40,606 nucleotides of DNA from Candidatus Gastranaerophilales bacterium (GTDB taxonomy: Bacteria > Cyanobacteriota > Vampirovibrionia > Gastranaerophilales > Gastranaerophilaceae), in the NCBI GenBank assembly GCA_944323115.1, contig CALURG010000017.1:1-40606 (forward strand). The letters run 5' to 3'. The notes under the pieces were generated by a model. That model had not been told where the DNA came from, did no database searches, and saw nothing but the letters and a program-made list of their open reading frames with translations. The translations under genes were made by a program, and so were the position numbers. Positions 24,606-33,475 of this stretch are shown here, piece after piece. Each line of letters starts with the position of its first letter. Position 1 is the stretch's first letter.

Positions 24606-26021
24606 TTACTTGAAAAATTCTTTTAAAGTTTCTATTTTATCTTTTGAATCAGACTCAAAATAAATTCTCAACAGAGGCTCTGTTCCGCTCGGACGTACAA
24701 GAACCCAAGTTTTTTCATCATCAAGATAATATTTTATGCCGTCTTTTTTGTCCCTTGTTTTGACACGAAAATCCGCTATTGTCTCAAGAGAAAAATATTT
24801 TTTCATCAAAATATCCAGCTGCTGTTTATCTTGAAGCTTTACATCCACTCTTTCGTTAATAAAAGTACATCCGGCTTTTTGATGAAGCTCTTCTTGCAAT
24901 TCCCACAGCGGTTTGTCCTCATAAGCAATCATCTCTAATACAAGCAAATCGGCAAGTATACCGTCTTTTTCAGGAATATGTCCTTTTATACTCAAACCGC
25001 CTGATTCTTCTCCGCCTATGATGCTATCATATTCTCTCATTGCGGCACCAACCCATTTAAACCCAACAGGAGTTTCAATAGTATCAACATGATACTGTCT
25101 TGCTATGATATCCAGCATTTGGCTTGCTCCGACTGTTTTGATGAGTTTTCCGCTGTACCCTTTATTTTTTATAAGATGGCCCAAAAGCAAAGCAATTATT
25201 TCGTTTGGTGTAACAAATTCCGCTTTTTCATTTATCACCCCAAAACGGTCTCCGTCTCCGTCGTTGCTCAGACCGATTGCGTTTGTACGCCTTGATATCA
25301 TAGAAATAAGTTCAGAAAGATATTTTGCTTTCGGCTCCGGCATTCCTCCGCCAAAATTTGAATCATGAACCATATGAATTGATTCAAAGCTTATATCATT
25401 CCTTTTCAACAACTCGTCAAAAAATCCTATACTTGCACTGTACAAGCCGTCATATATAATTTCTCCGTCATCATCTTCACGGGTAAAGTATTCTTTAATT
25501 TTTTTAAAATCTATTATGTTCTCAATATGTTCAAAATAAGATTCTTTAAAGGATTTTAGTTCTATATCATACTGTTTGTCTGAATTTGAGGAAATATTTT
25601 CGCAGTTTTTTATATTTTCCACAATTGCATTTGTTATTTCCGTAGTGGCCGGGCCTGCATAATCCGGTATAAATTTTATACCCAGATACTCCGGCGGATT
25701 GTGAGACGCCGTAAACATCACAGCATTTGCATTCATATATTTTGCATTGAACGCAAGAACGGGAGTCGGAACTATTTCGGAAGACAAAAACACACGAAAC
25801 CCGAATTTTTGGAATATTTCCGCACTTTGTTTTGCAAACTCATCAGCTTTTCTTCTAGGGTCATAACCTATAATGACAGGTTTTTTAGCACCGTCTTTTT
25901 TTAAAATATAGTATGCAATTGCTTTTATGACTTTTTCCACATTTTCAAAATTGAAATCTTTATCAATTACCGCTCTCCAGCCGTCTGTTCCAAATTTTAT
26001 TTCTGTTTCAGAATTTGCCAT
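24606..26021 (-). CDS. phosphoglucomutase/phosphomannomutase family protein
   Basis: A 471-residue alpha-D-phosphohexomutase. The four family loops are visible. The phosphoserine loop is VMFTASHNPPEYLGIKF, with the catalytic Ser at about residue 104. The metal loop is SNDGDGDRFGVINE, the sugar-binding loop GGEESGGLSIKGHIPEKDG, and the phosphate-binding loop VRPSGTEPLLRIYFES. The N-terminus KFGTDGWRAVIDKDF is typical. The GEESGG loop favours glucose or mannose phosphates; GlmM (glucosamine) is less likely because its characteristic RP...A(S/T)G pattern differs, though I cannot exclude it. It diverges from feoAB and has a promoter at 26059-26087. It sits just upstream of the murF cluster and could supply hexose-1-phosphate for envelope synthesis. 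Confidence 0.88.
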   Translation of the reverse strand: MANSETEIKFGTDGWRAVIDKDFNFENVEKVIKAIAYYILKKDGAKKPVIIGYDPRRKADEFAKQSAEIFQKFGFRVFLSSEIVPTPVLAFNAKYMNANAVMFTASHNPPEYLGIKFIPDYAGPATTEITNAIVENIKNCENISSNSDKQYDIELKSFKESYFEHIENIIDFKKIKEYFTREDDDGEIIYDGLYSASIGFFDELLKRNDISFESIHMVHDSNFGGGMPEPKAKYLSELISMISRRTNAIGLSNDGDGDRFGVINEKAEFVTPNEIIALLLGHLIKNKGYSGKLIKTVGASQMLDIIARQYHVDTIETPVGFKWVGAAMREYDSIIGGEESGGLSIKGHIPEKDGILADLLVLEMIAYEDKPLWELQEELHQKAGCTFINERVDVKLQDKQQLDILMKKYFSLETIADFRVKTRDKKDGIKYYLDDEKTWVLVRPSGTEPLLRIYFESDSKDKIETLKEFFK

Positions 26022-26058
26022 TTAACATCCTTTTCAGTATTTCAAATAAATAAATTTA

Positions 26059-26087
26059 ATTTTACCAAATAAACATTTGAAGGTAAA
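26059..26087 (-). promoter_or_regulatory. sigma70-type promoter of the phosphohexomutase gene
   Basis: Minus strand: TTTACC (26082-26087), 17 bases, TAAAAT (26059-26064), about 37 bases from the start codon. Confidence 0.5.
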
Positions 26088-26125
26088 ACAAAAATAAATA
26101 CAATCCGGTGTAGCAAGCACATTTC

Positions 26126-26151
26126 ATATAGTCACACGACTCTGACTATAT
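26126..26151. promoter_or_regulatory. perfect inverted repeat (candidate operator) upstream of feoAB
   Basis: ATATAGTCA-CACGACTC-TGACTATAT: 9-base arms without mismatch around an 8-base spacer, in the divergent gap between the phosphohexomutase and feoAB genes. No T-tract follows in either direction, so it looks like a protein-binding dyad rather than a terminator. It does not match the Fur or IdeR consensus I know. Confidence 0.5.
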
Positions 26152-26184
26152 AAAACTGTTAAAAAAATGGGCTTTTTGAATCAG

Positions 26185-26212
26185 TTCTTATTCCAGAAGA
26201 TGGAGATATAAT
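26185..26212 (+). promoter_or_regulatory. promoter of feoAB with dyad over the -10
   Basis: TTCTTA (26185-26190), 16 bases, TATAAT (26207-26212). The -10 is centred in GATAT-A-ATATC, a perfect small dyad, so a repressor at that position would block the promoter. Confidence 0.45.
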
Positions 26213-26236
26213 ATCCATTGACAAGGAATAAAAATA

Positions 26237-28609
26237 ATGGAAAAAGCAGCAGAAAAAATTACGCTCGACACACTACAAAAAGGAAAAGATGCGATTATTC
26301 AATCCATAGACTGCGAGGACAAAGCACTCAGGCATCACATTCTTGATATGGGTTTGACGCCCGGTGTTGAAGTCACACTGGTGAAGGCCGCTCCTATGGG
26401 CGACCCTCTTGAAATCCGTGTAAGAGGCTACGAGCTAACTTTAAGAAAAGCCGATGCGGCTAATATTTCTGTATACGGTATACACGATGCCCACAATTGT
26501 CCGAGAAAAAATATAGCATTTGCTGATACGGAACATTCACAAAAAGGTGAAACCCAGTCTTACAGAAGAAGCAAAAAATTAAAATCCAATCCAAAAACAA
26601 AAATATCGTTTGCTCTTGCCGGAAACCAAAACAGTGGGAAAACTACACTTTTCAACAAACTTACCGGTTCACACCAGCATGTTGGAAATTTTCCCGGTGT
26701 TACCGTTGACAGAACGGACGGATTTTTAAAAGGATATAAAGATGTAACCATCACCGATTTACCGGGTATTTATTCTTTATCCCCTTACAGCAATGAAGAA
26801 ATTGTCACAAGAAATTTTATACTGGAAGAAAAACCCGACGCAATAATAAATATTGTAGATGCAACAAATATTGAGCGAAATCTTCTTTTAACCATGCAGC
26901 TTATTGAACTTGATGTACCTATGGTTATTGCACTAAACATGATGGATGAGGTAAATGAAAACGGCGGAAGTATTGACGTAAACGGTCTTGAAGCAGAACT
27001 CGGAATCCCTGTTATTCCTATAAGTGCATCTAAAGGTCAAGGTATTCAAGAGCTTGTCGAGCACGCAATAAATGTTGCAAAATACGAAGAACATCCCGGC
27101 AGGCTTGATTTTTGCGAAGCGGATGACGAAAAAGAAGGTGCCGTGCACAGATGTATTCACTCAATAATTCACCTTGTGGAAGACCACGCAAAGGCGGCAA
27201 AGATTCCTTTACGTTTTGCCGCAACAAAAATTACGGAAGATGATGAGCTTATTCTCAGTGCATTGAACCTTGATGAACAGGAAAAAGAAAACTGTGCACA
27301 GATAATAAAAACTATGGAAGAAGAGCGTGGGTTGGACAAAGAAGCTGCTCTTGCAGATATGAGATTTTCTTTTATTGAAAAGCTTTCTCAAAAATTTGTC
27401 CAAAAACCTTCGGAATCAGCCGGGTACAAACTTTCAAAAAACATTGATAAAATCCTGACCGGAAAATACACGGCAATGGCTGCATTTTTGGTTATTATGG
27501 CTTTTATATTCTATATGACTTTCGGGCCTTTCGGCACATTTCTTTCAAATATCATGGACATTGCCATAGAATGGGCAACAAATTTGACTGATAGTGCTCT
27601 TGATGCGTACGGGCTGAATCCTGTAGTCCATTCTTTAATAATCGATGGTATTTTTGCGGGTGTAGGCAGTGTATTGAGCTTTTTACCGATAATAGTTGTT
27701 TTGTTTTTCTTTTTATCAATTCTTGAAGATACAGGCTACATGGCACGTGTAGCTTTTGTTATGGATAAACTGCTCAGAAAAATAGGGCTTTCCGGCAGAA
27801 GTTTTGTTCCTATGCTTATCGGATTCGGTTGTTCTGTGCCGGCAATCATGGCGACAAGAACATTGCCTTCCGAACGTGACAGAAAAATGACCATATTTTT
27901 AACACCGTTTATGAGCTGTTCCGCAAAATTGCCTATATACGCTCTTTTTACGGCGGCATTTTTTGTACGTCATCAGGTGTTTGTAATTTTGGGTTTATAC
28001 ATTATCGGCATTGTTGTCGGAATAATATTTGCTTATTTTATGAAATTTTTTGTGTTTAAAGGTGAACCCGTGCCGTTTGTAATGGAATTGCCAAATTACA
28101 GAATGCCAAGTGCAATGAATGTCTACAGGCTGATTTATACGAAAGCGAAAGGTTTTGTAACAAAAGCGTTTACAATAATATTTTGGGCAACAATTTTTGT
28201 ATGGTTCTTGCAGACTTTTGATTCAAGATTAAATTTGGTTACAGACGCTTCACAGAGCCTTCTGGCTATGCTGGGCAGCTGTATTGTTCCGGTGTTTGAG
28301 CCTCTTGGTATTTCGGATTGGCGTGTTACGACTGCGTTTATAACCGGGTTTATGGCGAAAGAAAGCGTAGTCAGTACATTAACAGTATTATTAGGCGGAG
28401 AAACGGACAAGCTGCCTGCACTGTTTACACCGCTCAGTGCTTTTGTTTTTCTTATTTTTTCACTTTTGTACACTCCTTGTGTTGCAACTATCGCAACAGT
28501 CAAAAGAGAACTCGGGAAAAGGTATGCACTGCTTGTTGTCTTGATACAGTGTTCAATTGCGTGGCTTGTTGCATTTCTTGTCTATTTGTCAGGCAGTTTG
28601 ATTTTTTGA
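26237..28609 (+). CDS. feoB: FeoA-FeoB fusion, ferrous iron transporter
   Basis: A 790-residue fusion. Residues about 8-80 form a FeoA SH3-like domain (ILDMGLTPGVEVTLV, then GDPLEIRVRGYELTLR). After a basic linker (RRSKKLKSNPKTK) comes the FeoB GTPase domain: G1 GNQNSGKT (129-136), G2 region VGNFPGVTVDRT, G3 DLPGIYSL, G4 NMMDE, and the G5 region ISASKGQG. The membrane part has paired Gate motifs, VLSFLPIIVVLFFFLSILED and LIGFGCSVPAIMATRTLP with the conserved Cys. It imports Fe(II) through the inner membrane. Start ATG 26237 after AAGGAA. Separate feoA and feoC genes are absent, as expected for a fusion. Its end overlaps the convergent DUF3737 gene by 21 bases. Confidence 0.95.
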   Translation: MEKAAEKITLDTLQKGKDAIIQSIDCEDKALRHHILDMGLTPGVEVTLVKAAPMGDPLEIRVRGYELTLRKADAANISVYGIHDAHNCPRKNIAFADTEHSQKGETQSYRRSKKLKSNPKTKISFALAGNQNSGKTTLFNKLTGSHQHVGNFPGVTVDRTDGFLKGYKDVTITDLPGIYSLSPYSNEEIVTRNFILEEKPDAIINIVDATNIERNLLLTMQLIELDVPMVIALNMMDEVNENGGSIDVNGLEAELGIPVIPISASKGQGIQELVEHAINVAKYEEHPGRLDFCEADDEKEGAVHRCIHSIIHLVEDHAKAAKIPLRFAATKITEDDELILSALNLDEQEKENCAQIIKTMEEERGLDKEAALADMRFSFIEKLSQKFVQKPSESAGYKLSKNIDKILTGKYTAMAAFLVIMAFIFYMTFGPFGTFLSNIMDIAIEWATNLTDSALDAYGLNPVVHSLIIDGIFAGVGSVLSFLPIIVVLFFFLSILEDTGYMARVAFVMDKLLRKIGLSGRSFVPMLIGFGCSVPAIMATRTLPSERDRKMTIFLTPFMSCSAKLPIYALFTAAFFVRHQVFVILGLYIIGIVVGIIFAYFMKFFVFKGEPVPFVMELPNYRMPSAMNVYRLIYTKAKGFVTKAFTIIFWATIFVWFLQTFDSRLNLVTDASQSLLAMLGSCIVPVFEPLGISDWRVTTAFITGFMAKESVVSTLTVLLGGETDKLPALFTPLSAFVFLIFSLLYTPCVATIATVKRELGKRYALLVVLIQCSIAWLVAFLVYLSGSLIF

Positions 28610-29452
28610 TTCTCTGACACAGACTCTGCCCTTGCATTTGACAGCAGCATTTTCAAGTATAATATCTCCTATACTGTCTGCTTCTATAAGTCCTGATTTT
28701 GGATTTTTGACAGAATCTATGTGTCCTTGAATTTCTGCATTTACATCGGAATATTCAAATGCCAGGTCAGTGTGTTCCATAGTACAGTTTATGAGTTTAA
28801 GATTTTTGCAGTAACAAAGAGGTTGTGTGCCTATTATGTGACAATTTACAAAGGTAAGGTTTTGTGAAAACCATCCGAGATATTCCCCTTTGAGTGTACA
28901 ATTTTCTACCACAACATCTTTGCTGTGCCAAAAAGCGTCTTTTGTATCAAGTTTTGAATCTTTTATGTACAGGTTTTTCATGTATTGAAAAGAATATTTT
29001 CCTGTCATTTTCAGATTTTTAACTTTAACATTTTTTGATTCAAACAAAAAATACATAGAATCTATTGTTGAATTTTCTATGGAAATATCGTGACATCGCC
29101 AGCCAAACTCTTGAGAGTTTATTTCACAGTTTTTTATTGAAACATTTTTGCATTCTCTCAAACACTTGATGCCGTTTATTTTACAGTTTTCGATACTGCC
29201 GTTTTTGGAATACCACAAAGGTGCCCTTGTCAATTCGTTCATGCCGGAAGAAACGAGACAGAATCTGTCTGCATGCCACAGCGGATAACGCAATGAAAAA
29301 TTGCAATTTTTTACACAAAAATTTCTGCATTCTTTCAAAACGGATTCTCCGTCTGCCGGGCCTGCAAATGTGCAGTTTGCCACTTCCGTATTTTTTACGT
29401 TGTACAATGCACGTTCTTCGTCAAATGTTCGGTTAGTGATTAATTTTTTCAT
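28589..29452 (-). CDS. DUF3737 right-handed beta-helix-like protein
   Basis: A 287-residue protein of the DUF3737 family. The sequence is a regular series of short beta coils with ladder residues (NCKINGIKCLRECKNVSIKN, VVENCTLKGEYLGWFSQN, LTFVNCHIIGT), as in right-handed beta helices. The start MKKLITNRTFDEERALYNV is typical. Cys is unusually frequent. No catalytic motif is known for the family, and there is no signal peptide, so it is cytoplasmic. The divergent MerR gene and the 19-bp-spaced promoter (29481-29511) suggest that the MerR protein activates it. The gene overlaps the feoAB end by 21 bases tail to tail. Confidence 0.85.
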   Translation of the reverse strand: MKKLITNRTFDEERALYNVKNTEVANCTFAGPADGESVLKECRNFCVKNCNFSLRYPLWHADRFCLVSSGMNELTRAPLWYSKNGSIENCKINGIKCLRECKNVSIKNCEINSQEFGWRCHDISIENSTIDSMYFLFESKNVKVKNLKMTGKYSFQYMKNLYIKDSKLDTKDAFWHSKDVVVENCTLKGEYLGWFSQNLTFVNCHIIGTQPLCYCKNLKLINCTMEHTDLAFEYSDVNAEIQGHIDSVKNPKSGLIEADSIGDIILENAAVKCKGRVCVRESKNQTA

Positions 29453-29480
29453 AATTTAAAACCCTGTCAGCTACATTTTA

Positions 29481-29511
29481 AGTTTAACTCTTGAGAGTTA
29501 CTCTCAGTCAA
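29481..29511 (-). promoter_or_regulatory. MerR-type promoter and operator of the DUF3737 gene
   Basis: Minus strand: TTGACT (29506-29511), 19 bases, TAAACT (29481-29486). The over-long spacer carries TGAGAG-TAA-CTCTCA (29492-29506 on the plus strand), a perfect dyad with 6-base arms. Over-long 19-20 bp spacers with a central dyad are the hallmark of promoters that MerR-family activators untwist. An overlapping dyad, AACTCT-TG-AGAGTT, shares one arm. Confidence 0.75.
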
Positions 29512-29568
29512 TTCTTTTTGTGCTAAAATATAAAAAAATGTAAAACTTTTATGACAAGGAGTCTTTAT

Positions 29569-29985
29569 ATGTACACAATAAAAGAAGTTGCGGACAAAAT
29601 GGAAATATCCGAACACACATTGAGATTTTGGGCAAAAAGCGGTTTTTTCCCGTTCTTAAAAAGGAATCACAACAATATACGTTTGTTTTCTGATAATGAT
29701 TTGGAGTGGGTAAAAATTGTAAAATGTCTGCGTTCTGTCGGTACGGAAAACAAAGCTATCAAAAAATATATAGATTTATGCATTATCGGCGATTCCACTA
29801 TTCCGGAAAGATATGAGATTATAAAAACTACAAAAAATAAAGCATTGCAGCAGATGGAAGAACTAAAAAAACAGTTAGAATTACTTGATTACAAAGAAAA
29901 TTTTTATCAAAATCTGATAAAAAATAATCTGAAAGATGAATGGAATCCGATGAACAAATCAAAACCGGAAGAAGAAGCTGTTTAG
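29569..29985 (+). CDS. MerR-family transcriptional regulator
   Basis: A 138-residue regulator. The N-terminal winged helix begins MYTIKEVADKMEISEHTLRF, with wing 1 residues around RNHNNIRLFSDNDLEWVKIV. A long helix at 85-125 (IIKTTKNKALQQMEELKKQL) would form the antiparallel dimer coil. There is no Cys in the C-terminal part, so it is not a metal or redox sensor of the MerR, CueR or SoxR type; it resembles the NmlR/AdhR-like subgroup. I use ATG 29569 (AAGGAG eight bases upstream); an earlier ATG at 29551 lies in the ribosome-site region. It probably controls the divergent DUF3737 gene and its own transcription from the intervening dyad. Confidence 0.9.
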   Translation: MYTIKEVADKMEISEHTLRFWAKSGFFPFLKRNHNNIRLFSDNDLEWVKIVKCLRSVGTENKAIKKYIDLCIIGDSTIPERYEIIKTTKNKALQQMEELKKQLELLDYKENFYQNLIKNNLKDEWNPMNKSKPEEEAV

Positions 29986-30023
29986 TTGTAAATTTTTTTA
30001 ATAAAAACAGCAAAAAAAATATT

Positions 30024-30087
30024 TAGGGGTGTTAGTATACCAGAAATCAAAACTAATGTGTAAAGATTTCATTTTGCTAACCCCCTA
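30024..30087. repeat. imperfect inverted repeat between the merR-like gene and the next gene
   Basis: TAGGGGtGTTAG (30024-30035) and CTAACCCCCTA (30077-30087) can pair with one bulge around a 41-base loop. The region is otherwise AT-rich and has no T-tract; purpose unknown. Confidence 0.4.
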
Positions 30088-30121
30088 TAGTTTTCGAAAA
30101 CAAAAATAAAAAGAATCATAA

Positions 30122-31573
30122 ATGCAAATTTCTTCCGTCTCGTCGTACAAAAATTATTTAAATAATTCTCCTTCGGTTGACAGAAAAAAATTCTCCGGAG
30201 TGTCTTTTTGTGCAGCGGAAATTTCAAACAAAGATGTTATAGAGTTTGACAATGAGCGGATTTTGTTTAACAAAGCTCTTTCAAAACTGAATTATATAAA
30301 CAAAGAAGAATATGATTCACTTACGGAACAAGAAAAGAAAATTTTGTCAAAAAAACTTTCGAAATTGCAGGGTGCGAGGTACAAACAAGAGATAAAAGAA
30401 GATATTGAACTTCATCAATTTGCGGCTGAGGCAATAAAAAAAGTTTTGGATGCAGAGTATAAAAGAGGAAATTATGTTGTTATTACGATAGGCCGCTCTC
30501 TATCTTCAATATCCAAGCTTCTTGAAATGAAAATTGGCAAAGAAAATGTAAAAAATATTCCAATGTCATCACTGCACAGGTTTTATGTGATAGGTGACAG
30601 TTATAATGAATATGAAGATGTTACAAAAAATATAAATAAACTTAAAGGAATAGAAAATTTCAAAGCATACTTAAACAAGTTGGGTCTGAGCAGACAAGAA
30701 ATAAACAATTCAAAAAAACACTATATTATTATGGATTACACTGCAAGCGGTGCTTCTTTGCGAGGAGCATATACGGTTTTGACTTCCGACAAACTTTTGG
30801 GCAACGACAAAAGAAATATAATAACCGCTTCCATTGCTGATATAACTTATGCAACAAGCGAAAATGAAAAAGCTTACAAACTTGACCAATCTCTAAATCA
30901 TAGTTTGTTTAAAAGGTATTCTTTCGTAGACAGCTTGAGCAGGGATTTTGATAATATAGAAGACGCTGTAGGACCTGTATTTTCTGATGAGACTCAAGAT
31001 TCAGTCCAAAAACGCAAGCTTTTCGGATTTGGGCTGCTGGATAGCGAATATTCCCCAAAAAACAAAGACAAAAAAGATGATTTTATGCTGACTCCTCACA
31101 ATCATAAATATCCGTGCCAGGATAAAGAACTTTGGGCCACAAACAGAAAAAAATACCATTCTGATGTTAGAGAGGACGTTCAAGAAATTTATAAACTGAT
31201 ATATCGCTTGGAAAAAACTATCAAAGAATATCAAAAGAATAAAAGCCAAAATCTTGAAATAATAAAAAATACAGACAATGAGACTGTCCGGCATGTTTCA
31301 AAACTCTTTGAAGAAAGCGAATACAAAATGATAAAAACTCAAAACTTTTTGAAAAATATGGCAAAAAGTTTAAAGAAAAATTTTTCATTGTTAAACGAAA
31401 ACGACAAAATGATAACGGATTATTATACAGTAATTCGTCCCCGTGTACTAAAGTCAATAAATACGTTAAATCAAAGATATTCAATTGAAAAATGTCAAAA
31501 ATACGTTGAAAATTTAAACGAAATATTTTCAAAAAAGATTGAAAAAAAAGACGTCAGATTTTATAGTGCATAA
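30122..31573 (+). CDS. hypothetical protein with phosphoribosyltransferase-like core
   Basis: A 483-residue protein of no family I can name. Residues about 115-220 hold YVVITIGRSLSSISKLLE and, 80 residues later, HYIIMDYTASGASLRGAYTV. A buried beta strand followed by D-Y-T-A-S-G-A-S-L is the layout of the PRPP loop of type I phosphoribosyltransferases (hydrophobic strand, D-D/E-x-x-x-T-G-x-T/S). The exact acidic pair is missing, so it may be a divergent or non-catalytic member. The N-terminal 30 residues (MQISSVSSYKNYLNN, KKFSGVSF) look unstructured. The last 120 residues are Lys-rich coiled coil (LIYRLEKTIKEYQKN). Start ATG 30122 has no strong ribosome site. It lies between a MerR gene and accC without clear operon links. 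Confidence 0.55.
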   Translation: MQISSVSSYKNYLNNSPSVDRKKFSGVSFCAAEISNKDVIEFDNERILFNKALSKLNYINKEEYDSLTEQEKKILSKKLSKLQGARYKQEIKEDIELHQFAAEAIKKVLDAEYKRGNYVVITIGRSLSSISKLLEMKIGKENVKNIPMSSLHRFYVIGDSYNEYEDVTKNINKLKGIENFKAYLNKLGLSRQEINNSKKHYIIMDYTASGASLRGAYTVLTSDKLLGNDKRNIITASIADITYATSENEKAYKLDQSLNHSLFKRYSFVDSLSRDFDNIEDAVGPVFSDETQDSVQKRKLFGFGLLDSEYSPKNKDKKDDFMLTPHNHKYPCQDKELWATNRKKYHSDVREDVQEIYKLIYRLEKTIKEYQKNKSQNLEIIKNTDNETVRHVSKLFEESEYKMIKTQNFLKNMAKSLKKNFSLLNENDKMITDYYTVIRPRVLKSINTLNQRYSIEKCQKYVENLNEIFSKKIEKKDVRFYSA

Positions 31574-31639
31574 TCAGTGTACATTCAAAATATTGTAATT
31601 TGGGAAATTTATTAAAAAATCTAAAAAAGAAGTGCAAAC

Positions 31640-31668
31640 TTCACACAACTTTTTGTTTTTGATATAAA
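31640..31668 (+). promoter_or_regulatory. promoter of accC
   Basis: TTCACA (31640-31645), 17 bases, TATAAA (31663-31668), about 37 bases before the accC start. Confidence 0.5.
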
Positions 31669-31705
31669 ATTAAACTAACAATTAGACTTTAGGGATTTTT
31701 AAAAG

Positions 31706-33058
31706 ATGATAAAAAAAGTTTTAATAGCCAATCGAGGCGAAATTGCTGTCAGAATAATAAGAGCATGCAGAGAATTGGGAATAAAAACCGTTGCGGTTTA
31801 TTCACAAGCTGATGCGGATTCTTTGCATGTAAGTCTTGCAGATGAAGCATACTGCATAGGACCTGCACAGAGTGCAAAAAGTTATTTGAATATTCCGGCT
31901 ATTATATCCGTTGCTTTGACAAGCGGAGCAGACGCAATACATCCCGGATACGGATTTATGTCAGAACGTGCGGATTTTGTAGATATTTGTACAGATCACG
32001 GAATAAAATTTATCGGTCCTTCCGCAGAAGCTATGAGAAAAATGGGTGACAAAGCCACAGCAAGAAAAACAATGACAGCAAACGGTGTTCCAGTCACACC
32101 GGGAACAGATCTTGTTGATGATATGGAAGCGGCAAAAGAATTTGCAGCAAAAGCAAAATATCCCGTTATCGTAAAAGCTACGGCCGGCGGCGGCGGAAAA
32201 GGAATGAGAATAGCAAACAATGCTGACGAGCTTGAAGAAGCTATCACTCTTTGCCAGACAGAAGCACAAAATGCTTTTGGAAATGCCGGTGTTTATATAG
32301 AAAAATACATTATTAACCCCCGTCATATCGAAGTTCAGATTATTGCCGACAGTTACGGCAATGTTGTTCATCTGGGTGAACGTGATTGTTCGGTACAGAG
32401 AAGACATCAAAAACTTCTTGAAGAAGCACCGTCTCCGGCTATTGATGAAGAAACCAGAAAAGCAATGGGGGCTGCGGCTGTTACTGCTGCAAAAGTTATC
32501 GGATATGAAGGTGCCGGTACAATTGAATTTTTGCTTGACCATGACGGCAGCTGGTATTTTATGGAAATGAATACACGTATTCAGGTAGAACACTGTGTTT
32601 CTGAAATGATTTCAAGTGTTGATCTTGTGAAAGAACAAATACGTGTTGCTTCCGGTGAAAAATTGTCATTTACTCAAGATGATATAGTTCTTAGAGGGCA
32701 TGCTATAGAGTGCAGAATTAATGCAGAAGATGCAGACAAGGATTTTATGCCTTGTCCCGGTGAAATCAAAGGATATATTGCACCCGGCGGTTTTGGTGTT
32801 AGGGTTGATTCGCATTCATACACCGGGTACAAAATACCTCCTTATTACGATTCCATGATAGGAAAACTTATCTGCTGGGGTGTTGACCGTGAAGATGCCA
32901 GAAAAAGAATGCTCCGTGCTTTGAGTGAATATGTTATCACAGGAATAAAAACAACTATTCCTTATCACAAAAAAATACTTACGAATGACGTTTTTATCTC
33001 CGGTAAATTTAATACGGGCTTTATTCAAGAATGCATGACGCCTAAAAATGATGATTAA
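31706..33058 (+). CDS. accC: biotin carboxylase subunit of acetyl-CoA carboxylase
   Basis: 450 residues, the standard AccC size. It carboxylates biotin on AccB with ATP and bicarbonate, the first step of fatty acid synthesis. N-terminal domain: [20 protein letters not shown] and [21 protein letters not shown]-grasp: [35 protein letters not shown], and [20 protein letters not shown]. Active site: [23 protein letters not shown]-terminal: [13 protein letters not shown] and [15 protein letters not shown]. accB is not adjacent; in Cyanobacteria and some others accB and accC are also unlinked. The ORF ends 38 bases before the convergent hypothetical genes. Confidence 0.97.
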   Translation: MIKKVLIANRGEIAVRIIRACRELGIKTVAVYSQADADSLHVSLADEAYCIGPAQSAKSYLNIPAIISVALTSGADAIHPGYGFMSERADFVDICTDHGIKFIGPSAEAMRKMGDKATARKTMTANGVPVTPGTDLVDDMEAAKEFAAKAKYPVIVKATAGGGGKGMRIANNADELEEAITLCQTEAQNAFGNAGVYIEKYIINPRHIEVQIIADSYGNVVHLGERDCSVQRRHQKLLEEAPSPAIDEETRKAMGAAAVTAAKVIGYEGAGTIEFLLDHDGSWYFMEMNTRIQVEHCVSEMISSVDLVKEQIRVASGEKLSFTQDDIVLRGHAIECRINAEDADKDFMPCPGEIKGYIAPGGFGVRVDSHSYTGYKIPPYYDSMIGKLICWGVDREDARKRMLRALSEYVITGIKTTIPYHKKILTNDVFISGKFNTGFIQECMTPKNDD

Positions 33059-33095
33059 ACCTCCGGATGAAAAACCGAAATACAATCACAAATTT

Positions 33096-33464
33096 TTATA
33101 AGAATGTTGTAATATGTGACAAAGATTCTTTTATAAATTTGTTTAGATTGCCATGCAGATTGTCTACAGTCTGAGGAATTCCAAAAAATCTTTTCGAATT
33201 AAATTTACCTTTTGTTTTTAAAACAGCATTTCCGTTTTTGTCTGTTTTTATTGTTGCTGTACAAAAGTTTTTTTGTTTAAAAAGGTTTTTTATTTTTGAC
33301 AACAAAGTTAGATTTTTGTTTTCAGAAATACAATATTCTTTTCTAAATTCGTCATTTGCTATATTTATGGCTGTTTTTACAAATTCTTTTGAATATTTTT
33401 GTTCAAAAATCTTTTTTACGGAAGGTTTTACTTTCAATGTAACACTGTCAAATTTTATTTGCAC
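33096..33464 (-). CDS. hypothetical basic protein, tandem paralogue 2
   Basis: A 122-residue Lys-rich protein, not recognised. It parallels its upstream neighbour (33476-33895). Both start with a short beta-like segment, then a helix S-V-K-K-x-(I/F) (KPSVKKIFEQKYSKEF), a basic hydrophobic patch KIKNLFKQK and a beta hairpin KTDKNGNAVLKTK. Eleven bases separate the two genes. No signal peptide or transmembrane helix. It probably belongs to a lineage-restricted family and the pair arose by tandem duplication with strong divergence. Function unknown. Confidence 0.6.
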   Translation of the reverse strand: MQIKFDSVTLKVKPSVKKIFEQKYSKEFVKTAINIANDEFRKEYCISENKNLTLLSKIKNLFKQKNFCTATIKTDKNGNAVLKTKGKFNSKRFFGIPQTVDNLHGNLNKFIKESLSHITTFL

Positions 33465-33475
33465 TTCAGATCTTT

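Noticed and set aside
26161-26229. short frame FESVLIPEDGDIISIDKE ending just before feoAB
   Set aside because: Only about 22 codons between stops, without a start codon in frame; it overlaps the promoter and is probably chance.
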